A stretch of 64,000 nt of DNA from Ceratotherium simum simum (lineage: Eukaryota; Chordata; Mammalia; Perissodactyla; Rhinocerotidae), in NCBI RefSeq assembly GCF_000283155.1, contig NW_004454182.1, positions 4,653,564 through 4,717,563 of the forward strand. Reading direction: 5' to 3'. Below are positions 44,748 through 56,839 of this stretch, piece after piece. The notes beneath the pieces are model-generated. The model was not told the DNA's origin. It searched no databases and saw only the letters and a program-made list of their open reading frames with translations. How positions within the stretch are numbered: position 1 is the first letter of the stretch; the number at the start of each line of letters is the position of its first letter. A program made the translations under genes and the position numbers.

Positions 44748-44985
44748 TTTTTACAGACTTTATTTTTTAGAGCAGTTTTAGGTTCACTACAAAATTGAGA
44801 AAAAAGTATAGATATTTCCTGTATACCCCCGGCCCCCACACAGGCATAGCCTCCCCCCATTATCAAGACCCTCTGCCACAGTGGCACATGTGTGACAACT
44901 GATGAATCTACACTGGCACATGGTTATCATCCAGAGTACATGGTTTACATTAGAGTTTACTCTTGGCGTTGTACATTTTATAAAT
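44748..44985. mobile_element. L1M-type LINE fragment
   Basis: 'ttagagcagttttaggttca', 'ctacaaaattgagaaaaaag', 'tgacaactgatgaatctaca' and 'tagagtttactcttggcgtt' are hallmark phrases of an ancient L1M 3' region. This is a good match over about 240 bases. Confidence 0.75.
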
Positions 44986-45009
44986 GAAAAAGGATTAAAA
45001 AGTAATACT

Positions 45010-45190
45010 GTGTTGAATTGAAGCAGCTTTCGAGGGGTAGACATGCAAGGAGTTTGAGTTGGAGAATGAGGTGTCACATTTGAGTTTTAGCAGGATCACT
45101 GTTAGCAGAGTGGAGAATCCTTTGGAGAGGGACAAGACCGAAGGCCAGGAAACCAGCTAGGAGAAGATTATAGTAAAATAAACAAATGAT
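45010..45190 (-). repeat. L2 LINE fragment, antisense
   Basis: 'gatcactgttagcagagtgg' followed by 'agaatcctttggagagggac', 'aagaccgaaggccaggaaac' and 'cagctaggagaagattatag' matches antisense L2. A following 'gtgctcaatatatacttga' at about 45320 may be an unrelated L2/MIR 3' end in plus orientation. Confidence 0.65.
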
Positions 45191-46806
45191 CAGAATTGGA
45201 ACCAAAAGGTGACATTAAACAGTGTTAAACAGTGTAATCTTCTGATCAATGAAACCACATTGGAAGATCCTAAAGGGCAAAACCCATGAATCCTTTAGTC
45301 TCATTGCCTCACATATCAAAAGTGCTCAATATATACTTGAAGAAATTGGTGGGTTTAATTTGAAATTTGTACTCCATAAAATTAAAGATGGAAAAACCCT
45401 TATTTAATGACAAAGAAAAATTGCAGTAGTAGGAAAAAAATAAAATGTAAGTTTCTGTTACAATATATACATTGATAGATGAAGAAAATATTCTAAAACA
45501 CTGGGAAAGTGTATACTAGGCAAGAGTTCTGCCAAAATTGGTTCAGAATGACAGAAAATAAATATAATGAAAATTTTACTGTCTCAAAACAGAAGAATTC
45601 TGACACTTAGCAGACAGTGTTGTTCAAGGTAATAGGGGAAATAAAGTTTTGGTTATTTGGATCAACTATAATGATAATTAAGACTTTGGAAGAAGCCTTG
45701 CTGGTCACTGTAATTCATCAAATCATTCTACATAACTTGATGACTTTATGTAAGGTCTTTTCCATCTCCTCAGGCAGAGTAAAAACCATTTGGAAACATT
45801 TCAGGGAAGAGTAACACAAACAATTAATGTGTAATATGGCTAAATGACAGTTTAAAAACACTTAAAAGTCTTAATTGAAAAGAGAACACTTCTAGGACTG
45901 GCTTGAGGTGGTAGAAGAATTACTTAGATTAATGTGAGTAAAATAAGAGATAATGGCATGAAATTAAGTAAATCATGCTGACCCTAGAGTTTGTGGATCA
46001 TCAAACACGCAAACGGCAGTGTTAAAATCACTATTTCTTTGGAGGGTTTAAGTATAAAGATATACTATTGAATGTTTCACAGCAGCAATTCTTTAGCATA
46101 TAAAATAATGGGCATATTCAAACTTTTAAAATTATCCCTACAAGTGCTGTAGTACAGAAACATTCATATTATAAAACAGAACATTTTTCTTGAGTAGTTT
46201 ATCAGTGAGACAAGTTGAATCATTGGGATAAGAGTTTAAAATGCTCAGGAAATCAAGTTTTGCTAAAACCTAGAGTCAGAAGTTTGTCTCAAATCGTCCA
46301 TTTCCAAAGAAAGAAATCAAAGTAAAACAAGCTACTGAACAGATGGAAAAATAATGAAATGAACATTTAAATTTGGGGATTCCAATATTTCTCATTAACT
46401 TTGTCCAGTCTCTTATTTCTTTTAGAGATTAGTACATGGATGACTAGATGATTTTAAAACATAAGGAGAAGTACAGAATGTTCTTACAAATTGCAGAATG
46501 CTCAAACAGAGTGTCCGGATATTTCAGGAAGAAAAGCTATTCAAATCGTCATGGTCCAAATTTGAAATAAACCAGATCAATTTAGAAAAGGAAGTTGCTG
46601 ATTTAAAGAAATATAATGGAATGGATATCAAACAGAATGAATGAGAATCTGAAAGATAATAGTAACATGATGTTTCTTATTTCAACAAGAAAGAGACAAT
46701 TTTATACTTTTGAAAATAATATATACATAATAAAGACACAAATTAATAAAACCATGTCAGTAATTCATGGTCCAAATATGAAGAACAATTTATTTTTTGT
46801 TCACTT
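45191..46806. other. Unassigned AT-rich sequence
   Basis: Apart from a possible L2/MIR tail near 45310-45340 nothing was recognised. Frames are short (65-66 codons) and featureless. Confidence 0.45.
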
Positions 46807-47059
46807 ATTTTTTTGAGGAAGATTGGCCCTGTGCTAACATCTGTTGCCAATCTTCCTCTTTTTCTTTTTTCTCCCCAAAGCCCCAGTAGATAGTTGTATG
46901 TCATAATGGTATATCTTTCTAGTTGCTGTATGTGGGACGCCACCTCAGCATGTCTTGATGAGCAGTGTGTAGGTCCGCGTCCAGGATGCGAACCAGCCAA
47001 ACCCCCAGCGCCTGCGGAAGTGGAGTGTGCAAACTTAACCATTACTCCACTGGGCCAGG
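46807..47059 (-). mobile_element. ERE-type SINE, antisense
   Basis: The left end has the poly-T and tail module complement 'gaagattggccctgtgctaa'. The body complement is 'ccagtagatagttgtatgtc' and 'tgctgtatgtgggacgccac', then 'agcatgtcttgatgagcagt', a B-box complement 'aggatgcgaaccagcc' and the head complement ending 'ccactgggccagg'. Flanks are acaatttattttttg and aaaaatttattttga. It shares the 'cttgatgagcagtg' class with 3811 and 56363. Confidence 0.94.
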
Positions 47060-47449
47060 AAAAATTTATTTTGAAAATGACTTACAGAGGAGTGAAGGGA
47101 ATCCATTTGAATCTTTTCCTTGGAATGGGGGCAAGTTCATGACTACTTTGCCATAGAGAAGGACACGTTACCTTAGTCCTCTACTTGCCTTTGTAGTGAA
47201 CAGTATTCTCATAGTCCAAAAGGTATAAATGCTGCTAAATGATTTTCAACATTTTGAATCAATTTGTAAACCAATAATGTGACTATCATAGTACAAAACA
47301 GTGCAAATGTTATCAACCATGACAATGTCAAATTAAATGGGACTGTCACAGTGGGGAGGAGAAGTGGAAGGAAAAGTGGAGCCCTAATTTCTTCACCTGA
47401 CAAAGTGTAAGCTTGATTACCTAAGACAGAGTTTTAAGTGTATCATTAA
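47060..47449. other. Unassigned sequence
   Basis: No repeat or gene was recognised. The minus-strand frame at 47209-47403 has no motif. Confidence 0.4.
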
Positions 47450-47800
47450 AAGCCCAACAGTACACACTAAAGGAATTAAAATAGCAACCAAAAATAAGTG
47501 GGTAGCAGGACAGAAGACAAGGAAATCAGCTAATTCTCGTGTATTGTAGGAGAAACAGATATATATGTACAATGATTAATATTAACGAATCAAGAAATTA
47601 TCCAGAGATATGGAAGTAACTACCAGAGGAACTAAAATCAAAAATAGTTCAAGTGGTTGCCTCTGGGAAGCAGCACTGGGGAGTGGTAAGGATGTGGTCA
47701 GGACCATTCTTTTTCATTATACTTCTGTGCTACTATTATTAAAATTGCTACGTATAATGATATATTAGCATTGTAAAAATTATTCATTCTGTATAAAATT
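47450..47800 (+). repeat. Possible LINE 3' end fragment
   Basis: 'gtggttgcctctgggaagca' with 'ctggggagtggtaaggatgt' and a following 'cattatacttctgtgctact' resemble the 3' tail region of an old L1-type element. The match is loose. Confidence 0.35.
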
Positions 47801-49336
47801 TTTAAAAAGGCAGGCAATCTTAATTATAGTATTTCCCTTATGTGTTGGAATGAGGTCATGCTTTAAAAATCAGAATCATAAAAACCTAAACTGTATTTAT
47901 ATTTTAATTTGAATGTCATTTTACTGGTTTCTTTTGAGAACTGTTTTAATACATTTAAAAGAGTCGATGTGTAGTTCATAATATGTGAACTACATGATCC
48001 GAGTAATCTGATACATTTCTTTAGATTGAGATAATTTAGAATTTCTGAAATGAACTTTCGGTTCACATCCTTTTCTTTAATAGTAAGTAATAAAATTTTA
48101 TCACTTAACCTATTAACAGATATAATTTTAAGAGTATTTACTGAGAACATAAGCCTGGTTTTACGTTTCTGCATTGCCTTCCAAGAATGCCTTCTTAACT
48201 TTTTTTTTCCAAACTTTTATTTCCGCCTATTAGTTTCAGCAACTTTTATAATGATGTTCAGACTAATCCAAAGGGCAATTTACACTTAACCTTTTTTAGC
48301 AGAATTCCCTAAGCAGGATGTCTCAGCAGCTCATTTACAATTCTTACTACAGACAACAGATAAAGCTTGTCTCCAAGACTGGCTTTATGAATTGTAACCA
48401 CAGGAGGAGACAGTAAAGGTTTTGCATTCATTGCATCTTGGCAAAGGGATTATACCTCAAGCAGCTTTCCCCGGAGTCCAGTCAAATAGAATCAGGGGTG
48501 AAGAAATGACCGACCTTTTTCTACTGAGCTGCCATGAACCACATGCAAAGAGGCCCTTTGCTGAGGAAGGGCAAGAGATGACTTGCGTGTCTTTTTCTGA
48601 TCTATAAAGAAGTCTCTCTCTGTCTCTGTTGATTTTTCTTGCTCGCTTGCCCATGCTTACTTTTGCTCTCTCTCTGTCTCTGTCTCTCCCTCGGTTATAG
48701 GTACGTATATATATGTGTGAGTGTGTGTATATATATGTGTATGTTATGTATGTATATACATGTATCTGATGTGAAACATTGACAGAACATATGAGGGACG
48801 ACACAAAGTCAGAGTATTTCTTGAAAAATCCTAGTCTGACTGATAGAACTGTTGGGGCATTATCCTATAACTACCCCCTTAATACGCTTTTCTACAGCAG
48901 CACCCAAATCCTGTCTTGGGAGAAATGTTGCCTATTTCTCAAAGGACTTGCTCCTTGGGCTCAAAAGGAACTAGAGAAAGCAAATGAATCTAGGAGATCT
49001 TGAGGTAATTACGGGCACATAATAAACATTTAATGGAGTAAGGGATAAATGCAGCTGGGCATGGTCCTTGGAAGCACAGTAAAACGAATGTTAATAAAAT
49101 GTGATACTTTGAGGCATTAGGCCATTAATTCCTGTGGATGATTAATGGAGAATTTTTTCAATGTCAGCAGTAAAATTTCCTCTTAATTTTTAGCATGTTT
49201 AGAAATAGAAAGATGAAACCTATACCTTCTTTATCAGAGAAATACTTCACTGGAAAAATGCTTTTTATTTATTTTATGTGACCTCTCAAAAATCTTCTCT
49301 AAACTGTGAACGTTTAATATTCCAAAATTCCATGAC
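47801..49336. other. Unassigned sequence with a TC/TG-rich tract
   Basis: 48300-48600 is repeat-free and of higher complexity. 48612-48765 holds runs of TCTC, then alternating TATATG/TGTG. The minus-strand frame at 48457-48804 (115 codons) is largely translated simple repeat (YTYIYTHSHIYIRT), so it is not a gene. Confidence 0.5.
48612..48765. repeat. Mixed (TCTC)n and (TATG/TGTA)n low-complexity tract
   Basis: Two pyrimidine runs (48612-48632 and 48666-48692, tctctctctgtctctgtctc) precede an alternating TA/TG/CA tract from 48702. It explains a spurious 115-codon antisense frame. Confidence 0.9.
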
Positions 49337-49352
49337 AAGAATATTCAGGTCT

Positions 49353-49553
49353 GGGGCTGGCCCAGTGACATAGCGGTTAAGTTCACACGTTCTGCTTCCG
49401 TGGCCCTGGGTCCACTGGTTCGGATCCTGGGCATGGACCTACTCACCCCTCATCAAGCCATGCTGAGGTGGCGTCCTACAAAGAAGAGCTACCACTCTAC
49501 AATTATGATACACAACTATGCACTGAGGCTTTGGGGAGAAAAGGGAAAGAAAA
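49353..49553 (+). mobile_element. ERE-type SINE with target duplication
   Basis: The head is ggggctggcccagtgacata with A-box-like gacatagcggttaagttc and B-box-like ggttcggatcctgggc. The body reads 'catcaagccatgctgaggtg', 'gcgtcctacaaagaagagct' and 'gcactgaggctttggggaga', and ends in an A-rich run. Flanks carry aagaatattcag at 49337-49348 and 49554-49565. It lacks the tail module. Confidence 0.95.
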
Positions 49554-49565
49554 AAGAATATTCAG

Positions 49566-51256
49566 TTCAGACTATAATATCGAATACTATATAGAGATTT
49601 CGCCTGTTTACTTTTTGTAGAAAATTTCCTGGTAGTCCTAATTTTGTATATATATAAATGTTTAAGATTTCACACCTAGTTTGAATTTTAAAGACAATTT
49701 TCTAAATTACTTTATTTCTCAAGTTCTAGGAAATTCAAACAGGAAAACACTTTTCAAATGAAAAATACCATAGAAAAAGCTAAGGCATATAAATGTGCAT
49801 CACAGATCATTGACTTATCGTAGGTACTAAACATATTACTTTCAAGCTTCAGTTTAGAAGAGAGAATTTTCCTTTTGATGCTCAGTATAACTAAGGAGAT
49901 GATTTGTGCAGGTTTAGATATATTCCTTGAAGCAGGTAGAATGAATATTAAACTTCTCAAGACATGGGTATCACTACAAGAAAGAAGGCAAGGAGAAAAA
50001 TAGAAATAAAAATTTACTCAGAAAAGCACATTAATTAGATGCTCTCCCATGCCTATTAAAATTATATAGTGTTGGTGGCATAAAGTGGCTCATCTGTGGA
50101 TCTGTTTCCGTTGTCATTTGTCGGGCTTTTCCTCATTTACCCATCTTCTCTTACCCTAGTGTGTCTTGTCTATCCAAATGTTCTTCCTTCCTCCCAAAAA
50201 CAAAAAAATTGAAGCTTTTTTCATGGCAACCCAAATTCCGTATATAAATTATTTCAAACTTCTGTATGTTTGAATGCCACACAGTAGATGCTTTCAAATA
50301 TTTCACATTGACACATTCAAACTGCTGTCCTCACAAAGAAGTGGTCTTTGCCATCTAACAAATTATATTTCAAGGTTAGCATGTGCTTGGAGAACTTAGT
50401 CTCTCCAATGTGACAGACAACAGGAGGAATTTCCTCACTTGGTGGGGGTGGAGTTAGGTAGACAGAGAGAGAGAGAGGGAGACTGAGCCCTTTCTCTTTC
50501 CCTGGTCCTCTTCCAGGTATCCAACATGTCCAGCAAGCATGCAGTCTCAATGATTACAGGATGCTGAAGGCTCTGGAGGGGTGGAAGAGAGAAGGTTCTT
50601 GAATCCTGTTATTTCCCCTTTTCCAGAGATTAGTGAAAGTTCTCATCTGCCCCATCCTGAGAAAGCGTTGCTAACCTTCAAGTGCAAAGTGACTGTATAA
50701 TAGTCACTCTCCCTTAAATTTTATGAGGATATTACCTTTTCTATATTAGAGGTTCAAAGCATTTCAGAAATGCCTTATTTAAGAAAGTAAAGAACCGCTT
50801 ATATAGCTGTTATTAGGTTTGTGCATGGGTACAAGATATAAAATATTATCAGTTACCTTTAAGTCCTCAAAATAATCTTTGGGGTGATCTCACTTAGCAT
50901 TTGATAGCCCCCACCTATGGAGAGATTCAAGGGCTATTCACATATATTATCTTGACTGTTGCAGAAATAGCAGAGTGATCTGCTAATGGCATGAGTAACT
51001 TCATTTTTCTATCAACAACAACAACAAAATTCACACTCAGACTAGAGTGAAAGATTTTCATCTCACCTCCTGTGAAAGGGAAGCCAAGTTAATAGCAGCC
51101 AAAGTGCCCAGAAATCCTTACACCAGCCAGCTTCTTGGTTTAAAAATAATCATGATATAAACACTGGTTCCTATTTTCTACAGAGTATCTGATGATACAT
51201 ACCTCAGTTTACCCAAGTAGATACCCTATCCCTTCACAGATATCAGAATCTATCTA
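49566..51256. other. Unassigned sequence
   Basis: No repeat family was recognised, apart from a short (AG)n run at 50464-50478. Small frames are featureless. Confidence 0.45.
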
Positions 51257-51296
51257 TTCTTTCTTTCTATCTATCTATCTATCTAATCTATCTATC

Positions 51297-51355
<59 letters not shown>

Positions 51356-51360
51356 ATCTT
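51257..51360. repeat. (TCTA)n tetranucleotide microsatellite
   Basis: A short TTCT run leads into TCTA units interrupted twice by 'atc' steps near 51285 and 51296. An uninterrupted block of about 13 units follows, up to about 51352. It should be highly length-variable. The plus-strand frame at 51192-51491 is its translation (repeated YLSI). Confidence 0.97.
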
Positions 51361-53698
51361 TCTATCGAATACCAATAGAGGGAGAATATTTCATCAAGTT
51401 CTTTTTGAAACATAAAATTAAGAAAACTACTCTCAGTAAGTTAAGAAAACTGCATTCCATTGGAGGAAAGCTGCCTGGGATGCATGAGTAGGAAAAGCAG
51501 AAGTGAGCTGAAACAGGCCTTCGGAAACTTTTCTCATGTGTTTTAACTATGCCACATAAAGCTACTTTGAAACCCATTACCACATCCTTCTCACCTCTAG
51601 AAGACACATTCCACAATCGAATTGCCCCTTCTAACAGAAACCCTCCCTTTAAAGTCACTTGTAAGTAATGATCACATTTGTTCTTAGTTCTGATCTGTTG
51701 GATTTGAACACTAACTGTATTTTCTGCCTTCTCATGAAGCTAAATCATCTATTATGCCCTCTTGCCTGAAAAGCTACTAGAAATAACGCCAGATATAATG
51801 ATTTACTAAATTTATTAAAACATCCAATTTTACATAGGGAAAATCACATTCATTCCCTTTCTAGAATGTTTGGGGCCAAGAAGGATGGCATGACTCAGCC
51901 CCTCATTCCTGGGCAGTTGTTCAGGTGTGAGCATTGCTGAAGCCTTTTTAAAAGTCCTCTTTCAAATTCAATTTTAATGGAACAAACTGCTAGAGATGTG
52001 CCAAGAAAATTGTTCCTTAACATTTGCCTGTAGGATGGTGACCCCTAATGTCTTCAACAGGCTGATAACTTCTAGGCAGCAGAATAAGCCTGCATTCGGG
52101 AAATCTCTTAGCAGATGCACTGCTGGAAGGCAGAGACAATGATGTCGTTTGAGACTGCCACCAGAGAACACTGTTAGCCTGTGAATTATTCCAAGTACAT
52201 TAAGAGAAACTAATGACACCTTTGTTAGCTAATGTGTTTCACCTGCAAATGTAACAGTTGTGTTCTGAATAGATTTGGGCAGACAGGGAAAAATACAAGC
52301 TGTTAGGCTCCCCACTTTCTTGTATACTATTTAGACAATTTGGTTAGCTTTCTTTCTGGGAAATTCATCAGTGTGAGTTACCATATCTCAGTTGTTTGCT
52401 TTTTGCTTCCCCTCATTTAGCTGTAGAGAGTTCACACTCTGGTGCCGTCCATGTGTCTTATAAACATGACTATTTATACTTGGAGTAAGATACAGACACC
52501 TGTATAAAATGACGAGTATGACAACGGAGGTGAGGGTGTGGTTTTGTTACTGCACTAACCAACTTTTTCAAACATTTAACTAGTTTTTGTGATGATAAAA
52601 GACCACTGATTTTCTCATGAAGGCATTTTAGCGTACTGTACTTGGATATTTTCAAGCTTTGGTTTGGTGGTAGGAGTCTTCCAAATTTCTATATTAATGT
52701 TTCAGCTCTTTAAAAGGGTCAGTGTTTGGGTCCTTTCTCTAATTTCATATGGAGTACGTGAGTTAAATTGCTTCTATAAAATCTGTGTCAAGAGAAAGAA
52801 ATATATGTGCATAGAGGCAATCCACTAAAAACCCGGCCATTGCATTGGGTCGTGGCTTTTTTGCCATATTTGTCATAGGGATTTCCATTCCCACCAACCT
52901 TCTGAGAATCTTCTGGATAGTTCTGTCTCTGAGGACAGAGGTAGAGAGGTAGTGCATTTCAGAAGACCATGGTGAGTCTCTCATTGTCTTATCTTTGAAT
53001 TGTGTTGCTGTTATGTGTTGCCAATTTAATTAACTGAACTCCCTAAATTCAGCCCTCTTTCCCATCAGGGATCTGGTGAGTGCATTCCTCTTCTCTGAGG
53101 GACTACTCCAACACAATGCAACATGAACTTCTTGATTCTTGAAACCTGCCCCCTACCATGACTATTTCTTGTCAGATGAATGATATGACTCCATCTGTTT
53201 TACCAGCACTTTCTAAGATTTTTTAATTTAAATGATTGACTTCTCGTTCCTGAATCATCTGCAAAAGAAGTGATGAATACTTTGGAGTCTCTCCCTTTTC
53301 ACCCTTTTCCTCTCAGTAATAATTACCCGAGGTCCATGGTGGATTGATTCTCATTGCAGACATGCATCAAATATCAGGCAGGAATTGGGAGCTCTTGTCC
53401 AGGCCTTCTGTTTATATGTTACTATAATACAAAAGAATTTGCTCAAAGTTTCTGCTCCTTTCTCTGGAGAAGATGAAAACTGGAGGGGTTGATTATTTTC
53501 TCCCCTAGTTTTGGGTTTAGGAAGATGAGGCATTTCTCATTTCTAGCACTAGGCATGGATTTTCAACCTGTCATTTTCTCCTGTCAGCCAAGCACACACA
53601 GGATGTGCAGTCAGCAGTAGGAGATAACAGGGATTCTGGGAATAAGAGCAATCGGCCTCATCTGGCCTTGAGTAGTGGAAACACCATGGTGTCTCATT
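51361..53698. other. Unassigned sequence with a complex central part
   Basis: No repeat family was recognised over 2.3 kb. 51780-52270 is repeat-free and compositionally balanced (listed in the findings as a candidate conserved element). The frames at 51362-51658, 51974-52219 and 52763-52984 (all minus) show no recognisable domains. Confidence 0.45.
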
Positions 53699-53711
53699 AA
53701 AAGGTCTTCTG

Positions 53712-53928
53712 GGGGCCGGCCCCGTGGCTTGGTGGTTAAGTGAGCGCGCTCCGCTGCTGGCGACCCGAGTTCGGATCCCGGGCTCCCACCAGCACGCTGC
53801 TTCTCCGGCCATGCTGAGGCCGCGTCCCACATACAGCAACTAGAAGGATGTGCAGCTATGACACACAACTATCTACTGGGGCTTTGGGGGAAAAAATAAA
53901 TAAATAAAATCTTAAAAAAAAAAAAAAA
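53712..53928 (+). mobile_element. Youngest-looking ERE-type SINE, perfect 13-bp target duplication
   Basis: The head is ggggccggccccgtggcttg, with A-box-like gcttggtggttaagtgagcg, B-box-like agttcggatcccgggc, body 'cttctccggccatgctgagg' and 'ctactggggctttggggg', an AAATAAATAAATAA-type spacer and a pure A tail. aaaaggtcttctg flanks both sides without a mismatch (53699-53711 and 53929-53941). CpG sites are well kept. It lacks the tail module. A recent, possibly lineage-specific insertion. The minus-strand frames over it are antisense products. Confidence 0.98.
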
Positions 53929-53941
53929 AAAAGGTCTTCTG

Positions 53942-56347
53942 CTCTTCTTCGGGTTTCTTCCAATAGTGCAGAGGCAGATTGGCTGTGTTAGCATTGCTCT
54001 TCTGCTTGTGGCTGATGTAAACAGATCTTACCTTCATATCCATGTGCACTGTTTCTCTGATACTTGTTATTTCCAGAGTAGTTGCAGCTGTTCCCAGTGC
54101 TGCTACAAAATGCCTTGTAACCAAGGATGCTGCTGCTTCCCTGCTGTAAGCAACTGTGGATGGGTATGTGATTCATCAGCTGTACTCTGACAGTGTAGAA
54201 ATATCGAGTAAAAAGGGAACGCTTCTTTCCTTTGATTCCATTACTGGATGCTGCACCAACTCACAGCTGGAAACAAATTAAAGTCGTTTTTCTGATAATA
54301 CAGTGAAAGTGGTTTCCAAGTAAAGATCCTATTCAAATTATTCACGATGTTTTCCCTTCTAGGAGTATGTGTCTTTATTTGCTAAATGAGATTGGTTTGC
54401 GTTTAAATGTTGATAACAAAGAGAGTTCTCCTATTATGCAGGCTCTGGAGAGGTGATGTGTTGGGGCAGTTACATGTGTACACTGAACTGGTAGATCGCT
54501 CTCCATGTGTTTATTGGTTCTTCAATGGCTCTTCTTTTCTCTTGAATTACAGGAACATTTTAAAATCATCATAATAATCCAGTCATTTTAATAATTATTC
54601 TTTATTTGCAAAGATTTAAGTTTGAATTAGTCTCTTTTTATGCCTCTGTCTGCATTTCTCTTTTCTGAAATATAACTCCCCTTTCCTCCCGTATGTCAAA
54701 TTTCTGTCTCTAGCTTTGAAAATTATCTGTGATTCTTTGCACCACATATTCTTAAATATAGTCAGGGAAGGCAAACACTTTGTACTCCCAAGAGGTCTGT
54801 TTTCTTTTCCTCCTTAAATTAGAGTGAAACCCTAACACCAGCGCCAAGGTAAGACCTATATTGCCTTTGTTTTCTTTTATTGCTTGAAGCATTTCACTGG
54901 CATTTGACAACACAAAACACAAATATGAACCTCCTATGTCCTTTAGAGGTGTCATGCATTCGTCCTTTTTGATATGGCTTTAATTTTTGCTCTTGCAGGA
55001 AGCTTTGCTTACATAAGAGAGTGCAGAGGCTATTGAGAAAGTAGTTTACTTCAGTGAAATTAACCATAGAATCAAACAATCTGAAAAAGCAAAACAGACA
55101 AAAATTGGGACACCTATCTCCCCTGCCACCGTTGATTTGGACTTGAATGCGGAGAGACAACCTAGGCTCAGATGTTTCTTACTGGGATGTGTATGGTTGT
55201 TGATACACATACACGTGCAAGCACACAGTAGGTGCTTTAATTGATCCATAGACACACATATTGAGCTCTTATATTTAATGAGTATTGCCAAGGTTAATAA
55301 TTTGGTGAGTATCTGTGGTCTTCCCATGTACTCTTTAGCTCATTTCTACAGTTCTCTGCTGACAATTATGTTCCCCCAACCCATCTCCACGCCATAGAGA
55401 TGCACTTCTTTGAAACCATAATAATACGTTGAGGTTGAAATGTATCCTACAAGTGATCATAGATTCAAGTCCCAAATATCTCAAACTTAGAGCTTCAGTT
55501 CCTAAGAAAGGGGACAAAGGGACACATTGACATTGTTGCTATTATTTCTTTTAGCTGAATTCAAAAGTATTTATTAATTATGTTTTAAGAAAAGAAATTG
55601 CATGTAAAATGTAATTTTTATTTTTTATACCAACTCGACTTTTTGAATTAGATGTATTTCATTAAGCTAGTAATAACCGTATGTTATATGTCATCTAATA
55701 GCCTAGGGGAATGATAGGTGGCCAGCACTGGAGTTCACATCTCATTATTCTTTGGCTCCTGATTGAAACAGGGCAATATCTAAAACTCTCACATGATGGT
55801 TGATCAGTGACCCAATGAAATGAGCTGTTGAAAACATCATTCCTGCTCATAGGAGCTGTGTGTATAATTCATGATATGAATGATTACAAATAGTATGCTT
55901 GCTGGCAGTGTCAGACAGGAGGCCAGCAGTTAATTGTCCATGGAGATTTAACTACCCATATTCCCGAAGGTGCTCCTTGTAGGGCAAACATGAGGCTCGA
56001 TAATGGAAAACATTAGGAACTTGCATCTCCATTGCCTCTCTGCCTATTGTGGGAGCAAGTAGATTTATTTTATCAACCCTGGCTCCATATTCCTTTATAG
56101 TTTTTTTCCTTTCCCTGTTTTCTGAAAGTATACGTGTGCTTATAAGATAGCAACTTAAACACATATTTTGTTTATATTAAGTGATAATAGGCTTCCACTT
56201 CACCTACCATATCTATAAATGGAGAGGTGGCTGAAAGATACAGCTAATCTCTTTATTAATAATAGTTATAAGGCCTACTATTCATAGATTACTTAATATG
56301 CACTTGACACTGTTTGCATTGTAAGTGCCTAAGTATGGTTTTAAGTA
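53942..56347. other. Unassigned sequence with an antisense exon-like frame
   Basis: No repeat family was recognised. 54032-54186 on the minus strand is an open stretch between an acceptor-like and a donor-like site (described separately). The frames at 54752-55517 (minus) are short and featureless. Confidence 0.45.
54032..54186 (-). other. Exon-like 155-nt open stretch, unproven
   Basis: On the minus strand a pyrimidine-leaning run followed by cactgtcag precedes the stretch, and it ends in gatatgaag followed by gtaaga, a strong donor-like site. Only one of three frames is open through all of it (51 codons, beginning VQLMNHIPIHSC and ending in RNSAHGYE). The peptide is rich in Ser, Asn and Gly and matches nothing I recognise. 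It could be a cryptic exon, part of a processed pseudogene or chance. There is no partner exon evidence. Confidence 0.15.
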
Positions 56348-56362
56348 TCTAATATAATTTTT

Positions 56363-56553
56363 CTTTTCTCCCCAAAGCCCCACTACATAGTTGTATATCA
56401 TAGTTGCAGAGTCATAGCTCTTCTAGGTGGGACGCCACCTCAGCATGGCTTGATGAGCGTTGAGCAGGTCCGCGCCCAGGATCCGAATGGGTGAACCCCG
56501 GGCCGCTGAAGCGGAATGTGCAAACTTAACTGCTACGCCACTGGGCTGGCCCC
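56363..56553 (-). mobile_element. ERE-type SINE, antisense, 15-bp target duplication
   Basis: The body complement 'ccccactacatagttgtata' is followed by 'ccacctcagcatggcttgat', a B-box-like complement 'aggatccgaatgggtg' and the head complement 'gccactgggctggcccc' ending at 56553. Duplications are tctaatataattttt and tctaatacaattttt (one mismatch). The tail module is absent, so this copy begins directly at the body. Confidence 0.95.
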
Positions 56554-56839
56554 TCTAATACAATTTTTAAGTGTCTCATAACAATTTTATGTGGTTGTTA
56601 GTAATAACATTTTATATAGGAGAAAACTATGACAATTAGAATCAGTAAAGACCTCATCAGGTCTGGACAAATGAGATGAAACTAACCAGATAAGTTTTAG
56701 AGTGGATACAAGCCATGACCCTCCATAGAAAGTCCTACAATTAGCTTTTTAAAAGGCAGCTACAACAGCACAAGATTATGACATGAATAAATTGTGTGCT
56801 AAGCTTCCTCACTCTCACCTACATTTTTGACGGACAAAA

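Noticed and set aside
48457..48804. 115-codon minus-strand frame rich in Tyr, Ile and Arg
   Set aside because: About half is translated simple repeat (TATG/TGTA and TCTC tracts), with no other support.
51192..51491. 99-codon frame with a regular YLSI repeat
   Set aside because: It is the translation of the TCTA microsatellite.
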